Shown in pieces: positions 8,447-18,223 of a stretch of 64,000 bases of DNA (positions are counted from its first letter, which is position 1; each line of letters opens with the position of its first letter). Below the pieces are notes generated by a model, which was not told the DNA's origin, ran no database searches, and saw only the letters and a list, made by a program, of their open reading frames with translations. This DNA comes from an uncultured Desulfomonile sp. (GTDB taxonomy: Bacteria; Desulfobacterota; Desulfomonilia; Desulfomonilales; Desulfomonilaceae), in NCBI GenBank assembly GCA_903896745.1, contig CAITZA010000363.1:1-64000 (forward strand), given 5' to 3'. Position numbers and translations under genes: made by a program.

Positions 8447-10108
8447 ATGAAACACAGAAGAAAAGTTTCGATGAGTTGGATATGGTTAATTTTTATTTCG
8501 CTCGGTGTTTTGGGTAACGGAATTGTTCAACATTACGTTTCTACAAACTGTTTTGCCCAGGAGAGTAACCAGCCGGCAGTCCAAAAGCCCGCAGAACAGC
8601 CCCAAACCCAGGCGGCGTCTAAAGAAGAGCCAAAATCCTCATCAAAATCATCGTCCCAGCCGGACGATCAATCATGCATCGCATGTCACAACCCAGACAT
8701 CCTCAAAATGTCCAAGGAAGACCTGGCAGAGCAGGTTAACGTTGGCGATAAGCCGGTCCCCCCACGGAAAAGGCCTCACTTCGTGTTTGGAGACCTGAAT
8801 TTGTCCATTGATGAGGCCAAGTACGCCGACAGCGTCCACAAGGACATTACCTGCATGGGGTGTCACAAGGATGCCACAGACGCGCCTCATAATCAAAGAC
8901 TGGCGCCTGTCGATTGCAAGGAATGCCACGAAGATTCGGTAACTAGTATAATGGCTAGCGCTCATGGAGAAAAACTTGGCCCCAAGGCGCCGCCATGTTT
9001 CGGTTGTCATGATGTTCATTACGGTAAGGCTCAGTCAAATTACGATGAGGATTTCAGGAAAAAGGCCTGTCTCGACTGTCACAAGGCTTATGGAATAGAT
9101 AACGTGAAGGTTCACGCAAATCTCAACGCCTATTCGAGTCACATGAAGCTCGATTGCATGCTTTGCCATAAGGGAGACAAACCCGGTGTTCACAACATTC
9201 CTGCCGGAAAAAACAAGATTGTTTCCTGTGAAAAATGCCACAACAAGGATACGGTCCTGTCCGAAAAGAAGGCGCCACCGGTCGATATGTTAACTTATCT
9301 TGCCCAAACCACATTTATCAATAGCGAGCTTTTTAACAAATTCAGCTACATCATCGGCGCCCACAGGATTCCGGCGCTTGATACTCTGCTAATACTGGTC
9401 GTGATTGGAACGTTCGCTCTCCCGATATTCCATGGCGGTATCAGGTTCTTGACAAGGCGCAAGGGCCCTCACCACGGTTCTGATGAGAAAATATACCTGC
9501 ATCCGGTTTTCGAGAGACTGTGGCACTGGTTCCAGGCCCTATGTATCATTATGCTCGTAATAACCGGCATCATGATTCACTGGCCGGAATATTTCCCGGG
9601 GTGGTTCCAGTGGGCCGTAGACGTTCATAACTGGTTCGGGTGGGGCGCTGTGATATCATTTGTCCTGTGGTTGATTTATGCCATCTTCTCTGGAAGGATT
9701 TCGCACTATTTCCCGAAGAAAGGTGAAATTCCCCACGGAATGATTAAACAGGCAAAATTTTACGGATACGGAATTTTCAAGCATGAACCCCATCCGTATG
9801 CCCCGACGGAAGACAACAAGTTTAATCCTCTACAGAAAATCGCCTACTTGCAATTCCAGTTGTTTTTCCTGCCGGTTCTACTGGTGAGCGGAATTCTGTA
9901 TATGTATCCTGAATGCTTCGCAGGTATTATTACTGCTATTGGCGGCCTAAAAATACTCGCTATTGTTCACCTGATCCTTGGAGCGCTATTCGCGGCTTTC
10001 CTTGTGGCCCACATGTATCTGGCAACCACTGGAGAGACTGTAGGTGAAAACTTCAAGGCGATGATTTTTGGATATGGTACGAAGGAAGATCATCACAGCC
10101 ACAAGTAA
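8447..10108 (+). CDS. seven-heme cytochrome c fused to a membrane cytochrome b (CbcL/FdnI-like)
   Basis: 553 residues from ATG 8447, chosen because AGGAG lies 6 bases upstream; the track start adds nine residues. A signal anchor at about 10-30 and a low-complexity Q/S/P linker lead to seven CxxCH sites between about 77 and 265 (CIACH, CMGCH, CKECH, CFGCH, CLDCH, CMLCH, CEKCH). A membrane part from about 310 to 540 carries the cytochrome b561/formate dehydrogenase gamma fold (HPVFERLWHW, VHNWFGW, late HLILGALFAAFLVAH). This resembles Geobacter CbcL, which joins a multiheme c domain to a HydC/FdnI-type quinone-reactive cytochrome b. I infer electron transfer between menaquinone and periplasmic cytochromes such as the neighbouring c3. 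Confidence 0.88.
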   Translation: MKHRRKVSMSWIWLIFISLGVLGNGIVQHYVSTNCFAQESNQPAVQKPAEQPQTQAASKEEPKSSSKSSSQPDDQSCIACHNPDILKMSKEDLAEQVNVGDKPVPPRKRPHFVFGDLNLSIDEAKYADSVHKDITCMGCHKDATDAPHNQRLAPVDCKECHEDSVTSIMASAHGEKLGPKAPPCFGCHDVHYGKAQSNYDEDFRKKACLDCHKAYGIDNVKVHANLNAYSSHMKLDCMLCHKGDKPGVHNIPAGKNKIVSCEKCHNKDTVLSEKKAPPVDMLTYLAQTTFINSELFNKFSYIIGAHRIPALDTLLILVVIGTFALPIFHGGIRFLTRRKGPHHGSDEKIYLHPVFERLWHWFQALCIIMLVITGIMIHWPEYFPGWFQWAVDVHNWFGWGAVISFVLWLIYAIFSGRISHYFPKKGEIPHGMIKQAKFYGYGIFKHEPHPYAPTEDNKFNPLQKIAYLQFQLFFLPVLLVSGILYMYPECFAGIITAIGGLKILAIVHLILGALFAAFLVAHMYLATTGETVGENFKAMIFGYGTKEDHHSHK

Positions 10109-10135
10109 CAGACTATCATAGAGGTTATCGTATTT

Positions 10136-10166
10136 GGCGGTCTCATTTTGGGGCCGCCATTTTTTT
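10136..10166 (+). terminator. intrinsic terminator after the cytochrome fusion gene
   Basis: Stem GGCGGTCTC / GGGGCCGCC with G-T pairs (10136-10158), followed by a run of seven T. Confidence 0.78.
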
Positions 10167-10254
10167 GATGGACCATGGAAAATGATCTGATGCTCAGAAT
10201 GACCGGTTGTTTGAATACTTGAGCTGAAAACCTCAGTTGTGAATGTCCTGATGC

Positions 10255-11694
10255 CTAATTTCTTGCGAACGCTCCTGAGATAAGCTCTGACCAGTCGTCA
10301 TTTCCGGGTTTGGGAGGTTTGTTGATATGAGGGTACTGTTTTAGTTCATTTTTCCGGCTAAGACCAAAAAATAGGCTGACCTCCCTTGTTATTGGCGTTT
10401 CTCGCCAATCCACAAGGCGCAGGAACCTTCCAAGGTTCAAATCCCACCAGTCGTTTTTTGATGGAATTATTTCCGGAACCTTCAAATAGCTGCCTTTTTC
10501 CAAATCCCACGAATACTCTGCGAATGGCCAGAACCTGTATTTTGCATATACCAGCGCTCCTTTTCGGTAACGCTTGAGTATGCGACTGAGAAAAAAGAAT
10601 CTCTGCTCAGTCGTAACCTCATCTCGGCTCACCGAAATGTACCCATCGCCTGTTCCGCCCGATTCTATTCCTTTGTTTCTATCCTTCTTGTAACTATAGA
10701 TGTAGAAAAAATTCAGCTCATCAATTCCCCCACCAGTCCCGTAAGTAAAAAACGGCCGCAGACTGTAACGTTTGTGACCCGACTGATAATGATGGTAGTA
10801 GCTGAAGAAGGGCCACAATATGTCAGTATTTGAGGCATATACCGTTTCATGACTCATGTATACCGGAAAGGGCATGGCTCTGAACGATGTGAACTGCTCT
10901 GTGCAAGGATATTTGTCTGTGGCCTGAAAGAAAGGCCAAAGGAAAAACGAGTTATGATAATCGTTTCTGATGGAATCCCTTCCAAAAAGTGGCCATATCT
11001 TGAAAGTCTGTCTGTCTCGACTATTGGAATAGGTTCCAATGGGCCACAGGAATCTGCGAGTATACGCTCCGTCGTCCTCACTTTCATAATAGAGCGGGAA
11101 TAGGATGAATTTGTTTGAGTCTACTCCAAAACGTCTATGGGAGAACCCGTAAAAAGGAAAGAATCCCCAATATTCCTGCCCGAGGTCAGACCGACCCTTA
11201 TACATTGTCAGGAAACGGGAATAATAATCGAACGGAGCAACCTTAAACCAGGTGGATTCATATACAGGCAGAATACGAATCTTTTTCCGGAACTGTGACT
11301 CCTCTTTGAATCCAATCGGATACAGAATGTCCAAACGCTCGAATTTTCCAGGAACCTTTGACCTGAAGAAGAATGGTGGAATCCCCCATCCTTCACCGAT
11401 GGTCCATGTATGACTGTCGGCTTTTGGATCAATCTTTCTTATTGTGAAATCCGGATCTATGGCGAAAAACGTCCCGGGAGTTGCAATTTGCAGAAAATTG
11501 TATATCGAACCAAAGCAAAAGGAGTTCATGCAGAGAATCAGAGCAAGGATTAAAAAACCATGCGATCCGAGTCCAGGCAGCCCACCTGAAAACCTTGATC
11601 CATACTGCAATGTTTTGACGGCCGGATGCATGTAAACACTACACTCAGCACGGTTCATAGCTGACATGAGGATTGTTTTTTCTGCCGGTTTCAT
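10255..11694 (-). CDS. unknown envelope protein with aromatic WPFF-type repeats, in mla operon
   Basis: 479 residues. A hydrophobic stretch FLILALILCMNSFCFG at about 47-62 looks like a signal peptide, so the mature protein may begin near 65 and a later start such as Met22 is possible. The rest is very rich in F, W and Y and repeats short blocks such as FFPFYG, LFPLYYES, FLWPIG, KIWPLFG, FLWPFF and ILWPFF about every 20-40 residues. This regular alternation suggests strands of a beta-barrel or beta-solenoid. I do not recognise a named family. It starts 14 bases after mlaD ends and is the last gene of the mlaEFD operon, so a role in outer-membrane lipid transport is inferred. Confidence 0.75.
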   Translation of the reverse strand: MKPAEKTILMSAMNRAECSVYMHPAVKTLQYGSRFSGGLPGLGSHGFLILALILCMNSFCFGSIYNFLQIATPGTFFAIDPDFTIRKIDPKADSHTWTIGEGWGIPPFFFRSKVPGKFERLDILYPIGFKEESQFRKKIRILPVYESTWFKVAPFDYYSRFLTMYKGRSDLGQEYWGFFPFYGFSHRRFGVDSNKFILFPLYYESEDDGAYTRRFLWPIGTYSNSRDRQTFKIWPLFGRDSIRNDYHNSFFLWPFFQATDKYPCTEQFTSFRAMPFPVYMSHETVYASNTDILWPFFSYYHHYQSGHKRYSLRPFFTYGTGGGIDELNFFYIYSYKKDRNKGIESGGTGDGYISVSRDEVTTEQRFFFLSRILKRYRKGALVYAKYRFWPFAEYSWDLEKGSYLKVPEIIPSKNDWWDLNLGRFLRLVDWRETPITREVSLFFGLSRKNELKQYPHINKPPKPGNDDWSELISGAFARN

Positions 11695-11708
11695 TTTCCG
11701 GCCATCCC

Positions 11709-12737
11709 TTATCTGAAGACCGAGCCAAGAATGATTGCCAAAGTGCTGATAGGGGTTACCTCAGAAACTTCTTCGGCTGTCTTGTTCATGTTTCGGATTG
11801 CCCGGCGGGCTTCGAAATAGATTTCGGGGTCGCTAATCAATCTTCCAAGGGTTCCGGGTCCGTTTTGAACCCTTTGAGAAAGTCCTCTAAAATCACGAAT
11901 CAGCCCCTGGGCTTCCCTATGCAGGGATTCGTCGGTAACCAGCTTTCCGAGTGTGCCTCTGCCGGATTTTACATCTTGGGTGAGACTGTCCAGATCCGAA
12001 GCCAGCCTGTCGAATTTTGAGCCGGTCTTGTCGAGATTCTTTGAAAAGCTCTCCATATCATCGACAGATTTATTTACTTTGGGCTTGTTTCTTGAAACCA
12101 CATCATTGATACCCTTAAATGCGTTTTCAGCATTGTTTACGGTTTCATTAATTTTTTCCTTGTTCGCTGCGACAATGTCGCGTGCATCTTTTGTCACAGC
12201 GTCAGTATTGGTAAGTATTCTATCGACTTTCTGGGCGCCTTTTTCATCCACCAACTGTCGTCGGGTCTCAGCGGTAATTACCTGTAAATCCTGTGAAACT
12301 ACAGCGAGACTCTCCAAGACTTTCTGAGTGTCAGTAGGTTCGCTTATCAGCTTGATCTCTTCTCCTGGTTTCAGTTTTCTCGCGTTCGGTTTTCCGGGTT
12401 CTATGACCAAAAATCTATCGCCCAACAGACCTCGTGTTTTCACCATAAGACGTGAACCCTCAGGGATCACATTTTTGTAAGAGGCGTTAATTTCCATTGA
12501 AACAACGGCCCTTCCGCTATCCGGTTCAAAAGTTATGTCCCTGACCGAACCAACTTTTATTCCGGCAATTTGAACCTGACTACCCGGAGAAATCCCTTCA
12601 ACGGAACGAAACTTGGCCTTTAGCAGAAAGCCGTTTGAACTGCCATAATCCAGAACCTTGAACCATACGTAGGCGATTATTCCCAGGGCCACCAGGAAAA
12701 ATATTCCCACTCGGAGTTCAAGAGAAATTTTATTCAT
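11709..12737 (-). CDS. mlaD: MlaD-type MCE domain lipid-binding protein
   Basis: 342-residue periplasmic subunit of an MCE phospholipid transporter. One N-terminal transmembrane helix (about 8-26, VGIFFLVALGIIAYVWF) anchors it in the inner membrane. The MCE domain follows at about 38-118 (SVEGISPGSQVQIAGIKVG through RLMVKTRGLLGDRFLVIE). Residues 140-320 are mostly helical or coiled-coil, longer than in E. coli MlaD and closer to deltaproteobacterial MCE proteins, which may form a needle. It sits downstream of the ATPase and permease genes in the same direction. Confidence 0.92.
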   Translation of the reverse strand: MNKISLELRVGIFFLVALGIIAYVWFKVLDYGSSNGFLLKAKFRSVEGISPGSQVQIAGIKVGSVRDITFEPDSGRAVVSMEINASYKNVIPEGSRLMVKTRGLLGDRFLVIEPGKPNARKLKPGEEIKLISEPTDTQKVLESLAVVSQDLQVITAETRRQLVDEKGAQKVDRILTNTDAVTKDARDIVAANKEKINETVNNAENAFKGINDVVSRNKPKVNKSVDDMESFSKNLDKTGSKFDRLASDLDSLTQDVKSGRGTLGKLVTDESLHREAQGLIRDFRGLSQRVQNGPGTLGRLISDPEIYFEARRAIRNMNKTAEEVSEVTPISTLAIILGSVFR

Positions 12738-12752
12738 GAAACAATGCCTTTC

Positions 12753-13499
12753 TCAATCAATTTTGATGGGTCCATCCGGTGAACCTGTCAAAAATTGACG
12801 AACCAAAGGATCAACGCTTTGCGACAATTCTTCGGGTTTTCCCTTTGCGACAATTTGTCCATCATTCAACACCATGATTTCGTCCGATATATCCATTACC
12901 CCACGAATGTCATGGCTGATGATGACGTAGGTCATTTCCCTCTGGGCATGTGTCTTTTGTATCAGTCTGTATATGGTAGACTTTGTTATGGGGTCTAAAC
13001 CGCTCGTAGGCTCATCGAAGAAGACTAGATCCGGCTTGGTGACAAGCGCTCTGGCCAAGCCGGCCCTCTTGCGCATACCTCCCGACAATTCTGAAGGAAA
13101 TTTTTCACCATGATTCAGGAGCCCTACCTGTTCAAGATGATCATCGACCATTTCTGAAATCTGCCTGTCTGAAAGCTTCGTCCTCTCCTTCAGTGGGAAC
13201 GCCACATTTTCCCGTACGTTAAGCGAATCGAACAAAGCGCCCTCCTGAAAAAGTATCCCGAATCGAACACGAATCTTGTTGAGTTGAGCCAGATTTAGGG
13301 TGACCAGGTTTTTTCCATCGAGCCATATTGCTCCCGAATCGGGTTTTTCAAGTCCGATCATGATTTTTAGCAGGACAGACTTTCCCGCGCCCGAACGTCC
13401 CATCAGGCTGGTGACACTTCCAGAGTTAATCCGAAAACTGGTCCCGTCCAGGACTTTCTGATGATTGAACCGCTTATGTACGTTTTCTACTTCTATCAT
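12753..13499 (-). CDS. mlaF: MlaF-type ABC transporter ATP-binding protein
   Basis: 248-residue ATPase that powers the MCE lipid transporter with MlaE. Walker A is GRSGAGKS at 34-41, the ABC signature LSGGMRKR, and Walker B LVFFDEPTSGLDP, a set characteristic of the MlaF/Mkl branch (GGMRKR in place of GGQQQR). The H-loop is IISHD. It lies between mlaE and mlaD with short gaps. No MlaB STAS protein is seen, so ATPase control may differ from E. coli. Confidence 0.95.
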   Translation of the reverse strand: MIEVENVHKRFNHQKVLDGTSFRINSGSVTSLMGRSGAGKSVLLKIMIGLEKPDSGAIWLDGKNLVTLNLAQLNKIRVRFGILFQEGALFDSLNVRENVAFPLKERTKLSDRQISEMVDDHLEQVGLLNHGEKFPSELSGGMRKRAGLARALVTKPDLVFFDEPTSGLDPITKSTIYRLIQKTHAQREMTYVIISHDIRGVMDISDEIMVLNDGQIVAKGKPEELSQSVDPLVRQFLTGSPDGPIKID

Positions 13500-13528
13500 T
13501 TCACATACTTGTCGAACGTCTTATCGAT

Positions 13529-14329
13529 CTAGAACATTATTGCCGTCATGACATAATCACTAATGAGTATTAGTACCGACGAAATGACCACAGCCTTTGT
13601 TGTTGCGACGCCGACGCCACGAGATCCGCCGGTGGCATAAAATCCTTTGTAACAGGCTACCATGGACATAATCAGGCCAAACACTACCGCCTTGATCAAT
13701 CCGTGCGTAATATCCGAAATGTCCACATAATTTCTGATCCCGGACATAAAAGCTCCAGGATCGATGTCCAGATAACTCGTTGATACGAAGTAAGCTCCCA
13801 CCATCCCCGAAAACCCGTAAATACATGCCAGAAACGGAAGAGTAATTATTGAAGCCACCATGCGGGGAGATACCAGATAGTGTATTGGATCTACCGCCAT
13901 ACTCGATAAGGCGTCAATCTGCTGGGTGTTGCGCATGCTTCCAAGTTCGGCGGTCATCGACGATCCTACACGGCCTGTCACCATCAGTGCGCTTAACACC
14001 GGTCCAAGCTCTCTGGCCAGCGCAAGAGCCACTGTGGCGCCTACGAGAGATTCAGCTCCATACCTATGCATGCCGTTGTATCCCTGCAGCGCCGTTACCA
14101 TTCCGGTGAATGCCCCTGTTATGATAATGAGAAAAGCTGATTGGCTCCCAATGAAATCAAGATGCCGCAAAAATTCTCTGATCCTGTAAGGAGGCCAGAA
14201 GAAAGATTTTAGGGCCATAACAGTCATTATCAACGCGCCGCCCAATTGGCTCAGAAAGCCCGACACCACTGTCAGCGCCATCTTTATAAGACTGTTATCT
14301 TCTGTTGACATCATCAGTAATGCTTTCAT
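13529..14329 (-). CDS. mlaE: MlaE-type ABC transporter permease
   Basis: 266-residue inner-membrane permease of the MCE transporter with about five or six membrane segments. Recognisable family stretches include GQ/GSQSAFLIIITGAFTGMVTALQGY, the conserved ELGPVLSALMVTGRVGSSMTAELGSM block and GLIMSMVACYKGF near the C terminus. It is the first gene of the operon. A 12-bp palindrome ACGTAATTACGT sits 11 bases upstream of its start. Soluble MlaC and outer-membrane MlaA are absent from the window. Confidence 0.94.
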   Translation of the reverse strand: MKALLMMSTEDNSLIKMALTVVSGFLSQLGGALIMTVMALKSFFWPPYRIREFLRHLDFIGSQSAFLIIITGAFTGMVTALQGYNGMHRYGAESLVGATVALALARELGPVLSALMVTGRVGSSMTAELGSMRNTQQIDALSSMAVDPIHYLVSPRMVASIITLPFLACIYGFSGMVGAYFVSTSYLDIDPGAFMSGIRNYVDISDITHGLIKAVVFGLIMSMVACYKGFYATGGSRGVGVATTKAVVISSVLILISDYVMTAIMF

Positions 14330-14712
14330 AATTAACTATACGTAATTACGTCGTTTATAGCCCATGTTCACTTAACTGGATAATGAGCGCAACTCCGGCC
14401 CATCTCGATAAAGCATGATAAAACACGAAATTAATCGAGTAATTATTCATTTAATCAAACCAGGCGCATAGACCGGCAATGTCCGTATTCTAATATAATG
14501 GATTAATAAATGTCAATATCATTCTGATAATCTAGGAATTTGAGTTGTTAGTAGCTTATATTCTCAATAACTTTACCTGTGATGTGTGGGGCGACACGGA
14601 ACCAGAATCGATCATGATTTTCTAAAACAGATTGAATGACGAATGCCTCGATGGTATGTTAGGCCGCCTGAAAGAAAGCTAACCAAATAAATGAAATCCA
14701 TTAGGAGCTGGA
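14330..14712. other. divergent mlaE/dnaE intergenic region with palindrome and promoter
   Basis: 383 bases without a gene. The perfect palindrome ACGTAATTACGT (14340-14351) next to the mlaE start may be an operator. For dnaE, TTGAAT (14632-14637) and TATGTT (14655-14660) are 17 bases apart and form a fair sigma-70 promoter about 50 bases before the ATG. A second -10-like TATAAT occurs near 14495 without a good -35. I see nothing else. Confidence 0.4.
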
Positions 14713-17700
14713 ATGGGTTCGCCTGAATTTGTACATCTTCACCTGCATTCACAATATTCGTTGCTGGACGGCGCTATCAAAATCCCGGACTTGATTGCGA
14801 AGATCAAGGAATACAAGATGCCTGCGGTGGCAATGACTGATCATGGGGTTCTGTTTGGGGCAATGGAATTCTATTCGAGTGTACAGGCAAGCGGGCTAAA
14901 ACCTATTGTGGGGTGTGAGGTTTATGTAGCTCCCGGATCTCGTCACGACAAGGGTGGAAGGAACGGAGATTCACGATCCAACCATCTAATTTTGTTATGT
15001 GAGAACCTTAAAGGATACAAGAATCTGTGCAAACTTGTAACGCTCGGATTTCAGGAGGGTTTCTATTACAAGCCACGAGTAGATAGGGAAATTCTCCAGA
15101 AATATAATGAGGGTCTGATTTGTTTAAGCGCATGTTTGAAGGGTGAGGTTGCCGACAAAATAATCAGGGGGGATGAGGCAGGCGCTTTTGAGGCCGCATC
15201 ATGGCATCGAGAGATATTTGACTCTGGCCGTTATTTTCTTGAGCTCCAGGAAAACGGGATTGAGGAACAGACCAAGGTAAATGAAAAGTTGATTGAGTTC
15301 TCCAGGAGGCTTGATGTCGGAATAGTGGCGACAAACGACTGTCATTATCTTGATCAGCGGGACCATAGAGCTCATGAGATTCTTTTATGCATTCAGACCG
15401 GCAAAAAGCTCGAAGACATTAACAGGATGTCCTTCAGTTCCGAACAGTTCTATGTGAAATCTCCAGAGATAATGGCCTACGATTTCAGAAACCACCCAGT
15501 GGCGATAAAAAACACACTTGAAATAGCCGAAAGGTGTGGGCTGCTGTTGGAATTCGGTCAGGTTCACATGCCAAGATTTAATCTTGGAACGGGTGAAACC
15601 TTGAGGGAACGTTTTGAGCGTGATACCAGAGTCGGCTTTGAACAAAGGGTTGGGAAGCTCGTTCAGCTTGGTGAGTTATCCGAGAGGAAATTGGGGGAAT
15701 ATAAAACCCGACTCTCCAATGAAATAAAAATGATACAGGACATGGGATTTTCCGGCTATTTTCTGATCGTAGCGGATTTTATAAACTATGCGAAAGGTCA
15801 TGACATTCCGGTTGGTCCAGGTCGTGGATCCGCCGCCGGGTCTCTTGCTGCCTATTCTCTGGGAATTACAGACATCGACCCTATCAAATACAATTTGCTT
15901 TTTGAGCGTTTTCTAAACCCCGAACGCAAGAGCATGCCCGATATTGATGTGGATTTTTGTACGGAAGGCAGGGACAAGGTAATAGAATATGTCTCAAATA
16001 AATACGGTAAAGACCATGTGGCGCAGATAATAACCTTTGGGCGGATGCAGGCAAAGGCGGTGGTCAGGGATGTCGCCAGGGTGCTTGGTTTTCCTTATTC
16101 TGAAGCAGATCAGATAGCCAAGCTGATCCCGGATGCCCTGAAAATGACACTGGATAAAGCCATTAAGGATGAGGCAAGGCTTAAGGAGATGATGGAAAAC
16201 TCATCCGAAGTCAAAGATTTGATCCTGACCGCAAAGTCTCTCGAAGGTATTACACGGCATGCGTCCACGCACGCCGCCGGCGTAGTTATTTCCGATAAGC
16301 CGCTAGTTGAAAGCCTGCCACTCTACAGGGGCCAGAATGATGAAACACTTACCCAGTTTGATATGACATGGGTGGAAAAAATTGGCCTTGTCAAGTTTGA
16401 TTTCCTGGGATTGAAGACTCTGACCGTCCTCGACCGGGCAATAAAGTTGATTTGTGAAAGTCAGGATCCCGAGTTTGATATAAATGCCATTCCTTTCGAT
16501 GACGCCCAAACTTTCGAGATGTTGTCAAAAGGTGATACCCTGGCTGTATTCCAGCTAGAGTCTTCGGGAATGCGGGAAGTTTTGACCAAGTTCAAGCCTT
16601 CCGTATTTGAAGACCTCATAGCAATCCTGGCATTATATAGACCTGGACCCCTGGAATCGGGCATGGTTGACGACTTTATCAATCGAAAGCATGGTCGGAC
16701 CCAGATCGAATATCCGCTTGAACAACTCGAATCGATTCTGAAGGAAACGTACGGAGTAATTGTTTACCAGGAACAGGTCATGAGTATTGCCAAGGAATTG
16801 GCTGATTACTCGCTTGGTGAAGCTGATTTGTTAAGAAGAGCCATGGGAAAGAAAAAAGCTTCAGAAATGGCCGAACAAAAGACCAGATTTGAAAAAGGGG
16901 CTGCAAAGAACAAAATTGATCCGGAAAAAGCCGCATATATATTCGACCTGATGGAAAAATTCGCGGGTTACGGCTTCAATAAGTCCCATTCGGCGGCCTA
17001 CGCAATGATTACATACCAGACAGCGTATCTGAAATCACATTATCCGTCTGAATTTATGGCCGCCCAGCTCACATGTGATACCGGAAACCCAGACAAGATT
17101 ACCTCATACATTTCGGAATGCCACAACATGGGACTCAAAATCCTGCCGCCACATGTAAACGCATCTTTCCAGACTTTTCATGTCTCGGATTCCAAAATAG
17201 TCTTTGGCCTTGGAGCTGTCAAAAATGTTGGGGAAAATGCCGTCAATTCCATTCTCGAAGCTCGGAAAGAAGGGGGCGCTTTTTGCAGTATTCACGATTT
17301 TGCTCGAAGGGTTGATCTCAGAAAAGTTAACAAAAAGGTTTTGGAAAGCCTTATCAAATGTGGGGCTTTTGACGGCATGGGACCCAACAGGCGCTCAATG
17401 CTGGATGCGCTGGATTCCACACTTGAACAGGCGTCAAGTTTCCAACGCGAAAAGAGTGAAGGCCAGTTCAATCTCTTTTCAACAGAGTGTGTTGCTGGCG
17501 CGTCGAGTAATCTCACTGACATTCCTATCCAAAGCTCCCCTGAGTGGGATGATCTTCTCAAACTTTCCTACGAAAGGGAATTGATAGGTTTTTACGTAAC
17601 CGGTCATCCGCTAATGAATTTCGAGTCTATTATCAGGGAGTTTGCCAGCTCCAGCACGTCCAGACTGGTTTCGGTTCCTGCCTCCACATTGGTCAGGATT

Positions 17701-18180
17701 GCCGGAATGGTCAAATCCATAAAGGAAATAAACACCAGGAAAGGTGACAGAATGGCGTTTGTCACGTTTGAAGATCTTGAGGGGGTCGTTGAAGTGACCG
17801 TTTTCTCGGATCTTTACGCGTTGACAAGAGACTTGTTTAATTGTGGCGAGCCATTGATGCTCTCCGGGTTGCGGGAAGGTGAGGCAGACTCTCCGAAAAT
17901 ACTGGCCCAGGAAATTCACTTGCTTAAGGACGCCCCAAGGCATTTCAGCAGGTCAGTGGTTGTAAGGATGTCCACATTAGGATCTGATTCGGGACAAATC
18001 AGATCCTTGAAGACTATTCTGTCGCGTCACCGGGGAAAGGTACCGGTAAAGTTGGCAATTACCATTCCAAACAGATCTGAGACGATTATCAGCCTCGGAT
18101 CAGTTGGTTGTGATCCATCCGAGGCTTTTCTTTCGGAGCTCAGGAAGCAGTTCGGATACGATCCTGTGGCAACCGCTTGA
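14713..18180 (+). CDS. dnaE: DNA polymerase III alpha subunit
   Basis: 1155-residue replicative polymerase catalytic subunit. The N-terminal PHP domain begins FVHLHLHSQYSLLDGA. The polymerase core includes GPGRGSAAGSLAAY (about 370) and the catalytic aspartates in MPDIDVDF (about 413). Fingers, helix-hairpin-helix (about 840-900) and OB-fold (about 985-1060) regions follow. Length and order are those of proteobacterial DnaE1. AGGAG lies five bases before ATG 14713. It is followed after 43 bases by a topoisomerase pair, making a small DNA-replication operon. Confidence 0.97.
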   Translation: MGSPEFVHLHLHSQYSLLDGAIKIPDLIAKIKEYKMPAVAMTDHGVLFGAMEFYSSVQASGLKPIVGCEVYVAPGSRHDKGGRNGDSRSNHLILLCENLKGYKNLCKLVTLGFQEGFYYKPRVDREILQKYNEGLICLSACLKGEVADKIIRGDEAGAFEAASWHREIFDSGRYFLELQENGIEEQTKVNEKLIEFSRRLDVGIVATNDCHYLDQRDHRAHEILLCIQTGKKLEDINRMSFSSEQFYVKSPEIMAYDFRNHPVAIKNTLEIAERCGLLLEFGQVHMPRFNLGTGETLRERFERDTRVGFEQRVGKLVQLGELSERKLGEYKTRLSNEIKMIQDMGFSGYFLIVADFINYAKGHDIPVGPGRGSAAGSLAAYSLGITDIDPIKYNLLFERFLNPERKSMPDIDVDFCTEGRDKVIEYVSNKYGKDHVAQIITFGRMQAKAVVRDVARVLGFPYSEADQIAKLIPDALKMTLDKAIKDEARLKEMMENSSEVKDLILTAKSLEGITRHASTHAAGVVISDKPLVESLPLYRGQNDETLTQFDMTWVEKIGLVKFDFLGLKTLTVLDRAIKLICESQDPEFDINAIPFDDAQTFEMLSKGDTLAVFQLESSGMREVLTKFKPSVFEDLIAILALYRPGPLESGMVDDFINRKHGRTQIEYPLEQLESILKETYGVIVYQEQVMSIAKELADYSLGEADLLRRAMGKKKASEMAEQKTRFEKGAAKNKIDPEKAAYIFDLMEKFAGYGFNKSHSAAYAMITYQTAYLKSHYPSEFMAAQLTCDTGNPDKITSYISECHNMGLKILPPHVNASFQTFHVSDSKIVFGLGAVKNVGENAVNSILEARKEGGAFCSIHDFARRVDLRKVNKKVLESLIKCGAFDGMGPNRRSMLDALDSTLEQASSFQREKSEGQFNLFSTECVAGASSNLTDIPIQSSPEWDDLLKLSYERELIGFYVTGHPLMNFESIIREFASSSTSRLVSVPASTLVRIAGMVKSIKEINTRKGDRMAFVTFEDLEGVVEVTVFSDLYALTRDLFNCGEPLMLSGLREGEADSPKILAQEIHLLKDAPRHFSRSVVVRMSTLGSDSGQIRSLKTILSRHRGKVPVKLAITIPNRSETIISLGSVGCDPSEAFLSELRKQFGYDPVATA

Positions 18181-18223
18181 AAAATAGCTCATTTATCAAA
18201 ACAACAAAAATGAGAAATTATTG

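Noticed and set aside
10433-10455. tRNA T-loop-like run GGTTCAAATCCCACC
   Set aside because: The flanking bases do not form T-stem, anticodon or acceptor arms, and the site lies inside the aromatic-repeat gene.
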